Assembly (NCBI GenBank): GCA_958295665.1
Contig: OY282558.1
Span: 314,436,092-314,500,091, forward strand
Direction of reading: 5' to 3'
From: Tipula vernalis
Taxonomy: Eukaryota; Arthropoda; Insecta; Diptera; Tipulidae
DNA length: 64,000 nt
Shown: in pieces, positions 23,761 to 34,780 of the stretch
How the letters are laid out: each line of letters opens with the position of its first letter
How positions within the stretch are numbered: the first letter of the stretch is position 1
Program-made: the position numbers and the translations under genes
The notes under the pieces: model-generated
Databases searched by the model: none
Told to the model about the DNA's origin: nothing
Seen by the model: the letters and a program-made list of their open reading frames with translations, nothing else

Positions 23761-25494
23761 AATTTTCAATCTGAGGTAGAATAGTTGGTTGCTTGATAAA
23801 TTACTGATTTTGTTCATAACACTGAAAAGTTTGTACAATAGCATCTGCTAAATTAATGCGGTTCGCTAAGATCACCGATAATTTTTCGTATCATACGAAG
23901 TTTGAGCGAATTTTTAAGTTTTTTGGATTAAGTGATTAATATTTCCGTAATTTGATTTTAAAACAAAATAAAAACCTCCAGATTTTTTAAATTTTAATTT
24001 TAATTTTAAAACAATCAAAAATTTTTAAATTAATTTATACAAAATTATTATTCTAAATTTGACCACTATTTGTGATATTAACTATAAAATATAATAAAAT
24101 ATGATTGGATTAATTAAACTAATTAATTATTAAAATTAAATTTCAAAAAATCAATTTTCAAAATTCGTAATTTGTTCAACTGTATATAATTCAATGTTGC
24201 TATCAGAATTCAATGTTTAAATCTCAGAAATAATTGAATTTCGAAAATACTTCCTTTTAAAGATTTAGGAGAAACAACTTCAGCGACACCTTGGAGTAGT
24301 TGTCATTGTTCGAGATTACCAAACCTATATTTCTTGGCAAGGTATATGAGTTATTGATGGGGTTAATATAAAAGCTGGTTGGCCATTGTTGTCACAATGG
24401 AATGGAATTGCATTGGAATTGTTAACACAATTCTGTACGTTTAAAAATCTTGTGAAATCCGTTTTATTATTTGTATTGGTGTTTAAGATGGGAGGCTATT
24501 CATCTCAACCAGTAATATCTTTGGGAAGTTTGTTTACTTTTACTTCAAATACTGTTATGTAAATCTGATATGGTTCTTCATCTCATTAATTGCTTGATTT
24601 GTACCAGTGATTACAGCATTTTGCCAAGATCACACACAATTAATGAATTTATGTTTTCAGTTTTAATACATTCGACCAGATAAAAACAGAATACAGTAGA
24701 ACATTCTAAAAAATTTAGAAAAATTAGATTTGTTCTGAATGTACGCAAAATATTTTTGTAGTATATCGCAAAACACTCGAGCCGCAAATTAAAACTTTTG
24801 AGTAACATCGAAAATTGGAAAGTAAACTCGCGAGAAAAACTTTCGCTCACCGCCTGTGGTTAATAGCATAATGTTTTTCTGAAATCAAATATCAGAAATT
24901 TAATAATCTCAAAATTTAATATATTCAAATTGCTACTTGGAAGAAAAGCTAGAATTGAAATGGTGATTGATAATCTGAGTTATGAATTGACTAAAATTAG
25001 TTTTTGATTTTGCGTATTTGTTTCAAACTTTGGCGGACCCAACATTAATTTTTTTTTTAAAACAACAATATATTCAAACGCTAAACTATACTTTGATCTA
25101 TTTTATGCGAAAAACCCCAATGTAGATTCGGATACAGTGTAACGAAAATTCGAACGATAACTTGCGATTTCAAAATTTTAAATCGGCGTTTACCACGAAT
25201 CAAATCAGTGGACGATATTCTTAAGATTCTATCTTAAATTTAATTTAAAATTACACTAGAATCTAATAAAATTAAGGTTGAACAGGTTCAAAATGAAATC
25301 TTCAAATATAATCGAATGGCTTACATTCACGTTTTAATTTTATAAGTAGTAATCTGGTTGAGACAATTTTGGCAACAAAACTCTAATACATTTTGAAATT
25401 TAGGTTATTTCTCAGTATTTTAGACTTTTATTTCAAGTAGTTTTAACCACATTTTCCTTAGGCCGATAAAGATTGATAGTCACACGTTTATTCC
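23761..25494. other. Ubx: AT-rich intron sequence, nothing recognised
   Basis: No gene. A slightly GC-richer patch near 24,280-24,600 is not low-complexity but shows no motif I recognise. Minus-strand frames here lack similarity. Confidence 0.35.
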
Positions 25495-25812
25495 CGGTTT
25501 CACAAAAAAAAAAGCAATCTCCAGTTAAATAATATTTCATCTGTTTCTTCTTTTATGAAATTTTGATTTATTTCGTAATACAAATTCAACGCATGCTAAT
25601 CTTTTTTTTACATGAACATTTTAACTTGATAGCTAAATATTTAACTGGGTGATTTTGTCCAGCTAAATATTTAGATGACGGCTAAATATTTCTATGTAAC
25701 AAATATATAATCAACTAGCATTGAATTTCTATTATGAAACAAAAGCAATTTCATAAAAGGAGAAAGGGACGAAATATTATTTAACTAGAGATTGGATATT
25801 TTTTGGTGAAAC
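25495..25812. mobile_element. MITE-like element with about 100-bp imperfect inverted ends
   Basis: The left end (GGTTTCAC..., CAATCTCCAGTTAAATAATA, then CTTTTATGAAATT) is mirrored at the right end, whose reverse complement reads AGTTTCACC..., CAATCTCTAGTTAAATAATA, then CTTTTATGAAATT. The core contains three AGCTAAATATTTA-like words in tandem. It has no coding capacity. Target-site duplication is not clear, so exact limits are approximate to a few bases. Confidence 0.75.
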
Positions 25813-26249
25813 TAATGATAAAGTTTGAATGTTTTACATAAAGTGTGGCTTATAGATAGAACCATATTGAAATATGTTCCATTCCCAAAAATTGACAGAA
25901 AATTCTGGGCCATCTTGAGTATCGTCATATTTCCGCGTACTAGGATGCTTATTTACTTTTTTGGTATTTCATTTATACCAAGGCAGTCTCATTGCAGCTA
26001 ATCATTTTTATTGTAAATGTTCTGTTCCAAACTTATTCCAAATTTGTAGAATTCGTTAAATTAATTTTTGTGAAAAGCTACAAATTTTGAAATAATTCAG
26101 AAATACAGCAACTTCAGTTTTCAAACAATTAATTAAATAGTTTTTATAAATTTTTATTGATCGTTTTAGAAATATGTGTTCTAATATATCAATTTAGAAA
26201 TTTTAAGCAGTCCTCCAATTTTCAAACGGAAGATTTTAAATTATTAGAA
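25813..26249. other. Ubx: AT-rich intron sequence between MITE and tandem array B
   Basis: Nothing recognised. A patch near 25,860-26,000 is less AT-biased but shows no frame or motif. Confidence 0.3.
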
Positions 26250-27123
26250 CAGCGTAAAGTTTTCAGAGTTGAGTAATTTTAGAATTTTAAATTTTATTAT
26301 AGATAAATATTATAAATTTATTCTAGTTAAAAATAAATAGAAGTTTTTGTACAAACTTTTTAATGAAATTAGTGAATTTTACGAATCCAGAAATTTGAAA
26401 TTTCGAAATTTCAAAAAAATTAATTTTGAGAATTTTGTAAGCTTAAGAGTTGTTCATTTGCCCAAATATGTGTACCAAAATTTCAAAATTGTAGAAATTA
26501 TAAATTCCAAAACCATTCTAAAGTCTAAAGTATAATGAGAAAATTTGAAATTTTATAATTGTTGAGTTAAAAATTTTGTAATTTCACGTTTGAAGTACTA
26601 AAAATTTTATTATTGAGTTTATAAAGATAAGCTAATGATTATTTCGACTATACTATATATACTCTATTATGACTCGGAAGCGAGTTTTACATGTTATATG
26701 GAATATTGAACGCAAGGTACTCTACATTACTAAGGTCTTTAAATAAATGGACTTTATCTACCTAACGGAACATTTTCGTACATCATTCGAGAAGTACGTA
26801 TTACATTTTTTGTAAGTACTTCTTTACTTTTATGAGCTGAATTTAAATTATTAAAATTAAATTTGTTTCCTTAATTTTATCAAAAATGCAAAATACCACA
26901 AATTTTCCGAATTTAAAAAATTCACTAAAAAAATTGCCAATTCTGATTTAAGTTCAATAATAAATTTTAAATTTAGATAATCATCAGAATTTTGGATTTT
27001 TTGACGATCGTTTGTATTGATTTATCATTCGGCTTAGAATTTATATCATTGGTTTTAAAAATTTTAAATACCTGTAATATGTGGCACTTAAAATTTTCAT
27101 AATTTTTTTACAACATTTTAAGC

Positions 27124-27530
27124 CGTGTTTTCCATGAGAACTGCACTAGAACTCGATAAACTTTAAATTCCTTTTATTCCATGTAAAACGAAAAAAAATA
27201 AATTCTTAAAGCGCGAATGTGTAGTGTATTTGATATAATTACATATTTTAAGTTTAACAATTTCCCTCTTCAGTTATTTCATCAATATTTTCTAATTTCT
27301 TGCTGACGTCATTACACGCAACTACACTCGATAAATTCATGGGTTTATCCAGTGTAACTAAAAAATAAGCTATAATTATCATTATTTATTGCTGTAACAA
27401 CTTAAAATGTGTATTTATGTGAAATGCACTACACATTATCACTTTATGAATTTAATTTTTTTTCTGTTTACATAGAATAAAAGGAATTAAAAATTTATCG
27501 AGTTCTAGTGCAGTTCTCATGGAAAACACG
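27124..27530. mobile_element. 407-bp MITE with about 65-bp near-perfect terminal inverted repeats
   Basis: The left end starts CGTGTTTTCCATGAGAACTG and continues through CACTAGAACTCGATAAA to TTCCTTTTATTC. The right end is its reverse complement with only a few differences. A shorter inner pair, ATGTGTAGTG near 27,219 and CACTACACAT near 27,428, extends the symmetry. The centre contains a TGACGTCA palindrome at about 27,304. It has no open frame. It lies in one unit of tandem array B. A target-site duplication is not obvious because the flanks are AT-poor in information. Confidence 0.85.
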
Positions 27531-28122
27531 ACTTTAGAAGGCATTACCGAATTTTAAAAATTTCATTATTTAAAATTCATAATTTTCAGAATTTTAAAAT
27601 TGAGGAAATTCCAAATTTTTAAAATAGGTTTAGTTAGAAATAGATATAAGGCAATCGCGATTGTACAAACTTATAGAAATACTTAGCGAGTTTTACGAAT
27701 TCAGAAGTTTGAAATTTCAAAATTTGTAAAAAATTAATTTTGAAAATGTTGAAATCTTAGGAGTTGTGAATTTTTATAACCGCAAAGGGTGTCATTCAGC
27801 ATTTGAAATTTGTTAATAGGAATTTAGAAATTGTAGAAATACCAAATTCTAAATCCCTTCGATAGTTTAAAATAAGTATAATGGGAAATTTGAAGTTTTT
27901 TTGTTGAATTAGAAATTTTTTAATTTCAAGTTTAGAATTTTTAATAATTTTAGCAATTTTTTTTTAATTTTTAATTTTTTTTTTATTTAATATATTACGA
28001 CTAAGTTATTACAACTCATTTAGCAATTTTTCTTTCTTATTTTAATTCTCTGTTAGTTGGGCTATAACACAGTAGTTATTGCCAGTGGGCCCAGATCTTC
28101 CGGTTACTTCAGCAACTTTCAG

Positions 28123-30800
28123 TCATGAGGAACTAAATCAAGCGGCTTCGTTCTCTTGAGCCGTCTTGTCACTGCACTGTCGACGTCGTTGACAATATGT
28201 TGAATATCCGTGTTCTCATGGAGTTGTAAACGCTAGATATATTTTTTGGCATTTTTTGTGATTTCGTCGTTGACGGTTACCAACTTTAGATCCCTATGTA
28301 GATTATCGTTTCTAATATACCAAGGTGCATTGACAATGCATCGCAGAACTTTGTTCTGGAACGTTTGTATAATTTTAACGTTCGTTTTCTTTGTGCATCC
28401 CCAGAGCTGGATGCCATAGGTCTACACAGGCTTGAGTATTTGCCTGTTTAAAAGCAGCTTATTGTGAATGGTAAGCTCACTATTTCTTCCAATGAGCCAA
28501 TACATTTTTCTGAACTTTATATCCAACTCTTGCCTTTTTTCTTAACATGCCCTTTCCATTTTAACTTGGCGTCGAGCGTCATACCTAGGTATTTTGCCGT
28601 GTTCGCATGTGGTATTTCCTGCCTATTTATGTAAATAGGTAAGTGATCAACTTTTAGATAGGTGAATGTTGTGTGAATTAATTTTAGCTCATTCAATTTT
28701 AATCTCCATTTTTTTGTCCAGTGGACAATCTCATTCACAGTGTGCTGTAATTTGCTGGTTGTTTCTTCGATTGTACTTCCAACCGCCAAGATTGTTGTAT
28801 CATCCGCAAAGGTTGCAATATCTGTTTTTTCAGTAATAGGTATGTCTCTCGTATAAAGCAAATACAAGACTGGTCCGAGCACGCTCCCTTGTGGTACGCC
28901 TGCTTTAATTCTCTTGAGTGATGAGAACTCCCCTTATTTCACTCTGAAATATCTCCCTTCATTGTATGATTTTAATATCTCATAGAACTGCTTAGGAAGG
29001 TCGCGGTGTAATTTATATTCCAGTCCTTGATGCCAGACTCGGTCAAAAGCCTGGGCAACATCAAGGAAAACTCCAGAACATACCCTTTTTGTTTTCAAGC
29101 GTCTTCTCAATCACGTTAGTGACTCTGTGTACCTGCTCTATGGTAGAGTGTTTCTCTCTGAAACCAAATTTATGCGATGGTAACAGGTGTCTTTCTTTAA
29201 TCATAGGTCTCATCCTTTTGAGGAGTAATTTTTCGAAAAGTTTGTACAATGATGGTAATACAGATATAGGTCTGTATGACGTTTTTAATGAGAAAACTTG
29301 CTGGTGGCTTATTAGGCTTAGGTGTCATAATAACTTCTGCTATTTTCCACTGCTGAGGAACATATTTCATTCTAAAAGCTACATTAATTATGTGTAGCAA
29401 CTTCTTAAGAAATTTTCATGGCAAATTTTTAATAACTTTTCCTGTAATAAGATCGTATCCAGGAGCCTTTTTTGCATTTAGGTTATGTTTGATTTCATTT
29501 TTGAGTGCTTTCATTGTAACTGGTTGTATGTCTAACTCATCTTCGTTTTGCATTAGAAAAGTATGTTCATCTGCTGTTTGTCTAGTCAAAGGTTAAAACG
29601 CCTCTTCCAGATGTTCAGCAAAAAGATCAGCTTTATCTTTGGGGCGTACCATCAAGTACCATCTGCTTTTATAATTGGCGGCACCTGCTCTTTTGATCTC
29701 TTTAGTGCCTTTGTAGCTTTCCATAAAGAGTAATCGCCTTCTTTGTGGCCAGAAAGATTTATTAAATATTTGTTAAAGTTACCGCTTTGGTTTCTTCTAT
29801 TAACTTCTGCAGCTTGTTTTTGAGCTGATTGAAGATAGTTTTGCTCTTTGGTGCTCGATTTCTATGCCAGATTTTGCGAGCTTTCCTCTTTTCTCTGACC
29901 AGATTTCTTATTTCCTGTGTATATGTTTCATTCTTGTGAGGTTTATTTTTGGCAGGGGGAGTGCTTTCCCATGCTGCGGTCTGAATATTGTTTATGAGCA
30001 GCTTTACTTCTCTTTCAAGTTGTGTTCGGTTTTTGATTGGGACTTGAAGAACAATACTTTCCTCAATTGACAATGCGAATTTTCCCAAATTGGTGTTCCC
30101 GCTTGTTGACCTTGGTGGCTTTTCTTTTTCAATTATTGTTTCACTGATCGTAAGTATGATTGGAGCATGATCTGAGGATAAACCTCATTATTTTCGATGT
30201 GGATATAGTTTTCTGAAATACCTTTGGCTATGAAAAAGTCAATCACGTCTGGTATTTTGTTTGTATCCGTTGGCCAATAAGTAGGAATAACACTTGAATG
30301 AAATTCGCTGTTTATTTGATGTCCAGCTTCTAATAGTTCTCTACCTTTAGGTGATATTAGTCTCGAACCCCATTGCGTATGTTTGGCATTGAAGTCTTCT
30401 CCTATGACGAAATTTGAGCCCATTATTTTAAGCATTGAGATGTAATCATCCTTTTTAAGTTGATGCCTAGGTGAACAATATATCGCAGCAACCCGCAGCT
30501 TCTTGTAATTATTTAGTTGCACGCTAAGTGATACAATTTGCATTGTCTCTATTTCGAGTTTGACATCTTCGAAGTGTTTGATGTTTTCTCTGATGAATAT
30601 TGTTGCTCCACCCCTAGCTCTTTCTGCTGGATGTATAGAATGGTAACAAGAGTAACCTTTTATTTTTGCATAAGACTTTCTAGTCAAATGGCTCTCTGCT
30701 ATTAAGCATATATCAATTTTTCTGTATTCAAAAAGATTTCTAGCTCTGGAGGATGCTGTAGAAGTCAAGAGAAGAAATCTCCTTAATTTTTCCTCGATAT
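28123..30800 (-). pseudogene. LINE ORF2: endonuclease and reverse transcriptase, frameshifted
   Basis: In minus-strand order the blocks are as follows. The start region HPPELEIFLNTEK lies in a shifted frame. The AP-like endonuclease comprises IDICLIAESHLTRKSYAKIK, HPAERARGGATIFI, AAIYCSPRH, GEDFNAKHTQWGS and PDVIDFFI (30,133-30,768). The linker has WHRNRAPKSK (near 29,830). The RT fingers are LFEKLLLKRMRPMIKERHLL and FGFREKHSTIEQVHRV (29,061-29,249). The palm has GPVLYLLYTRDIP and the catalytic FADDTT (28,517-28,882), and the thumb KYLGMTLDAKLKWKGH. The C-terminal domain has YGIQLWGCTK and VLRCIVNAPWYIRND (28,300-28,450), with a terminal TRRLKRTKPLDLV near 28,130. Where the family has GDFN, this copy reads GEDFN. 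At least four frameshifts separate the blocks. Confidence 0.92.
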
Positions 30801-32385
30801 CCTACTTGTTGTTCAAGATTAACTTGTCTCTTGTTTAGAAACTCTATATTTTCTTCTATTTTAGAAAGGCGATTGACAATAGCATTCAAGGTGTTTTGCA
30901 TTATTGTCATAGCTTGTTGAATTCCAACATTTTGATCTGAAGGTCCAGGTAGACCTTGTCTTGCTGCTTGTGAGTATGAGAATCCCTCTGCCACTTTCGC
31001 ACTATGGAACGTAGTGACAGTTTTTGTCGGGATTTCTTTTTCTTTCGTTGCTCTCTTTGGCTGGTTTATGTTTGTCCTATTTCGCATGTTTTGCAGTGTT
31101 TTGACTACTTCACACCCTCTATAGCTAGCAGAATAAGTTCCTTGGCAGTTAGCACATTTTGCTGGAGTGTTCTTATCAATCACGCATTTTTTAGTGTCAT
31201 GCTTTCCCGCACATTTTACGCATCTGATTTCACGATTGCAGTACTTTTGCGTGTGGTTGTATGCCTGACACTTTTTGCATTGTGGTATGATCCCTGTTAC
31301 CTTTTTCAATGGCTCCATTCGGGCAAATATTCCCAAGATTTTCCTAATGTTGAATATGTTCTCAATTTTCTCTGAATTTGCAAAGGTCAGAGTGAATAGT
31401 GGTAACTTTATTTTATTAACTACACTCCCTCCTTTGCCGGTAGACTTCCATTTAGTTTTACACATATTAACTGCATGTAAGGTCGGTTAATTTTTTCTTT
31501 TGAGGTCTCCAATTATCTCATCTGGTGTGCTTGTTTGATGTAGACCCCTAGCAACTACTCTAATGGGTCTGATATTTTTGTCTTCATATGTATACCATTG
31601 GAGACCTTTACCATTCAATACAGTTGAAAGTTTTCTATAACCGTTTGAATCAGGCATATTTACCCTCCAGATATTGTTATTTAGTGACACAAGCTTGTAT
31701 TCCTTTTCTGTCACTTCTTTCATTAGCGCTTGAATATCGCTAAATTTATTGACATGTGTGATATTGATCGGTGGTTGTGGTTTTTCTTTCTTGGTCTTGC
31801 TGATAGTTGGTAATTGGTTTACCTTTGCTCCCGATATGTTCACACTAGTGCTCATTTCTGGGGACGACTCAGCTTTCCTTTTACTGGAAGAGTTTACTTC
31901 CTGTGTTTTTTGCTTTTTTAGAGCCCTTTTTGACTTTTTCATTATCGAATTGGTCTCTCTTTCTAAATCTTCCTCGTCGGTTTGGTACTCAATTAAGTTA
32001 GCACATTCCGTTTCTTTGTTGTTGTTTTTCTGGTTTAGGGCTTCTACTTCAACCGAATCTTCATGGCCAGTTTGGTAGTCCATCTTTAGATTATGTTTAA
32101 GGTTTTTAACTGCTTCTTCAAGAAGTTGTATATGCTGCTGCATCCATTGAATTGCTTTATTTAATTCTTTATTTTCTTGTCTAGACTCGGCTAGAGCTTT
32201 GATTACTTCCTCAGATTGAGGGTTATTATTAGTGACTTGGGACGCAGTCGCGACTGTCGCAGCCGTATTTAGTTGTAGTGTACAACTAATTATATTTAGA
32301 ACCCTTAGAATGATCTCAACATTATCATGCTCTTAGGGAAGTTGTTCCCTTTATTTTGCAATAGTTGGTCCCCCTCAGGATCCAT
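30740..32385 (-). pseudogene. LINE ORF1 (gag-like, three zinc knuckles), two lesions
   Basis: The most likely start is an ATG at 32,385-32,383 giving MDPEGDQLLQNKGNNFP, after which a one-base shift near 32,335 leads into the long frame. That frame then runs through a coiled-coil-like and charged region, a VNISGAKVNQLP segment, the RNA-binding-like domain ending VVARGLHQTSTPDEI, and a single in-frame TAA at 31,487-31,489. The same frame continues at once into the zinc knuckles CKKCQAYNHTQKYC, CVKCAGKHDTKKC and CANCQGTYSASYRGC (31,120-31,285). The third has Y where the metal-binding H normally stands. A C-terminal heptad-like segment follows to 30,740. Gag-like proteins of this clade bind the element RNA. 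Apart from the frameshift and the stop the frame is open. Confidence 0.9.
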
Positions 32386-32790
32386 GGTATCGGCATCCAA
32401 CGATTATGATTGATTTTATGCTGTTAGAGGCGCATCCGTCTCGTTTTCTAATTTCGTTAGGTTATTATTATTATTTCCTATCATTTTTATTCCCACGAGT
32501 AGTACAAGAAGTAACGGTCACCCATGACAGAGCTCTGCAATATCATGGGAAGGCTACGGGTTTGAACCGAACGTCGCCAAATTCGGGGTTGACATACTAA
32601 CGACTAAGCACCCTCTTAGCCACGCAGCCATCGGCATATGTAGTGCCACCTTAGCTTGGGTGTGCTAGTTTTTGGTCCGCCCCGAGTATTTGATTTCCCC
32701 GGTACCTGCTATATCTGGCAAGCTGTCCCCTATCCGCCACCTGGGGAGGCGCCTGATAGAGGAACTAGCAAACCCCACAGAGACTTAGGA
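32386..32790 (-). promoter_or_regulatory. 5' untranslated region of the LINE
   Basis: The stretch is distinctly richer in G and C than the intron and lies just upstream of the ORF1 ATG. Jockey elements carry an internal promoter in this position. No specific core promoter motif was confirmed. The outer limit is set where intron-like AATTTTATAAATTTT sequence resumes. Confidence 0.55.
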
Positions 32791-34780
32791 ATTTGATAAA
32801 TTTTATAAATTTTATAAATATGAATTCATATTTCTATTTTGGTTGTAGTTTATTAATAGGCTCATAATCAGATTACTATTTATTAGAATTGATTTAACTT
32901 TATCACAAATGGTGAAATAATGAGCTTTATCATTTAGGGATCGTTTTCCGAAGGTGTCAGTAAGAAGCAAAAATGTAACGACTCGGTAGAGAGTTTTTTA
33001 TGTTATATGGAATAATCAATGCAATACCCTTTGCTTTACATGCGACTTTCAGAAAATAAACTGATTGAAAATTAAAATCCATATTAGTTGGAGATTTATA
33101 AAATTAAGGAATTATATATAACAAGATTGAGAAAATTGAAAAATTCAATGAAATACAATATTTAGAAATTTATATTAAAAATGTTAGAAATACGGTATAG
33201 TTCTAATTTATTAATTTAGAAATTCAGCCAGTTCTTCAATTTTGCTATAGAATCTTCAGAATTGAAAAAGTTATTTATTGAGAAATGGATTTTTAGGATT
33301 TTAAATTATTAACAATGTTTAAAGTTTTCACAATTGAAGAATTTTAGAATTTAAAAATTCATAAATTTTATTGTAAATATTAGAAATTTATTATAGTTAC
33401 GAATAAATAGAAGGAAATCGTGATCGAAGTGAAATTTTGAATTGTTCTACTGAATTTTACGAAATCAGAAGTTTGAAATTTCCAAATTTCAAAAAAAATT
33501 AATTTTCAGAATTTTTTAAACTTAGGAGTTGCCAATTTCTATAAACGGAAACATTGCCATCTAGCAAATCCAGATTTTAAATCTCTTCTAAAGTTTAAAG
33601 TTTAATGAGAAAATTTGAAGTTTTATAATTGTTGAGTTAGAACTTTTATAATTTCACTTTAGATTAACAATAATTTTTATACGGTTTACAAATTCGACGA
33701 ATTTTTTTATTTAAAATTCTTATACGAATGCTTATACGTATTATTGGTTCCATTACTATTTAATAATTATTTATTTAACTTTATCACTCACAGCGGAACA
33801 GAGAGCTTTGCCATTTAGGGGTCATTTCCCGAAGGTGACAATAAGAAGCAAATGTGTAACGATTCGATTAAGAGTTTTCCATATTCTAGGGAATATTCAA
33901 TGCAAGGCTCCCTGCAATACTTTTGACTTTTAATAAATAAACTTTATCCACCTTAACAAATATTTTCGTACATCATTCGAGAAGTACCTAGGTACTAAAT
34001 TATTTGTAAATCTTTAGTTCCATAATCTGAAATTAAATTTTTAATATTAAAATTGTATCCTTAATTCTATCAGAATTGCAAAATATTAAAAATTTCCTGA
34101 ATTTGCAAAATTTTTTAAAAAAATTGCCAATTTTGAATGACCATATAAAATGTTAAACCAGATAAATGTTAAATTTCGATAATCATCACAATTTTGATTT
34201 TTTTGACGATCGCTTATATTGATCATTCACATTACACGGTTTGAAATTTAATGTCATTGGTTTTTAAAATTTTAAAATTGTGGAAATATGTGTCAATTTC
34301 AATTTTCTGAATATTATATTTTAATTTTTTAAAAACATTTTAGAAGAAATTAGCAAATTTTAAAATTCAGAATTCTGAATTTCTCAAATTTGATAAATTA
34401 CATTTGTTAGTATTTTGTCCGTTTTTTAAATAGAATGATTACCATTGAAGAAAATCCAAATTTTTAGAATTTGTTTAATTACAGTTAAATAAAAAGCAAT
34501 CGCGCTTTGGTAAAATTTAAATTTTCCTAATATTAGGATTTTTTTTCAAAAATAATTTTTTGAGAATTTGGTAAACTAAGGAGTTGCAAATATTTATAAA
34601 CGGATAAATTGCCGTGCCAGGATTTGAAATTTGAAAATCATTAAAAATTGTAAAAATTCCAAATCTTTTGTAAGATTTAAAATATAATGAGAAAATTTGA
34701 AATTTTTCAATTGTTAAGTTAGACATTTTAGAATTCCACGTTTAGAACTACCGGCTTGGCAATTTAAAAATTGTGGTAAT

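Larger units (their letters stand above)
27985..32790 (-). mobile_element. nearly full-length, disabled Jockey-clade LINE
   Basis: Read on the minus strand it has a GC-richer 5' untranslated region (about 32,790-32,386), a gag-like ORF1, an endonuclease/reverse-transcriptase ORF2 ending at 28,123, a short 3' untranslated region and an A-rich tail (the T-run at about 27,960-27,990 on the + strand). The total of about 4.8 kb is normal for the clade. The insertion sits between two units of tandem array B. It stands out from the intron by higher GC content. A few frame breaks make it inactive, but the overall completeness shows it is much younger than the LINE pieces at the left edge. A target-site duplication could not be identified. 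Confidence 0.93.
26250..34780. repeat. diverged tandem duplication array B, split by a MITE and a LINE
   Basis: Four copies of an about 1-kb unit can be aligned by landmarks. One landmark is CTTAGGAGTTG-like sequence after a TTAATTTT...GAATTTT block, near 26,445, 27,757, 33,520 and 34,577. Another is ACGAGAGTTTT/GTTATATGGAATA-like sequence, near 26,690, 33,000 and 33,880. A third is CATCATTCGAGAAGTAC, near 26,781 and 33,975, and a fourth is TGACGATCG followed by TTGATTTATCATTC, near 27,001 and 34,204. After subtracting the LINE and the MITE the spacing is about 0.9-1.06 kb throughout. This supports tandem duplication followed by insertion of both elements. Confidence 0.72.

Noticed and set aside
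31004..32078. Plus-strand frames of over 100 codons across the LINE.
   Set aside because: They are antisense shadows of the gag-like ORF1, which has clear zinc knuckles on the minus strand.
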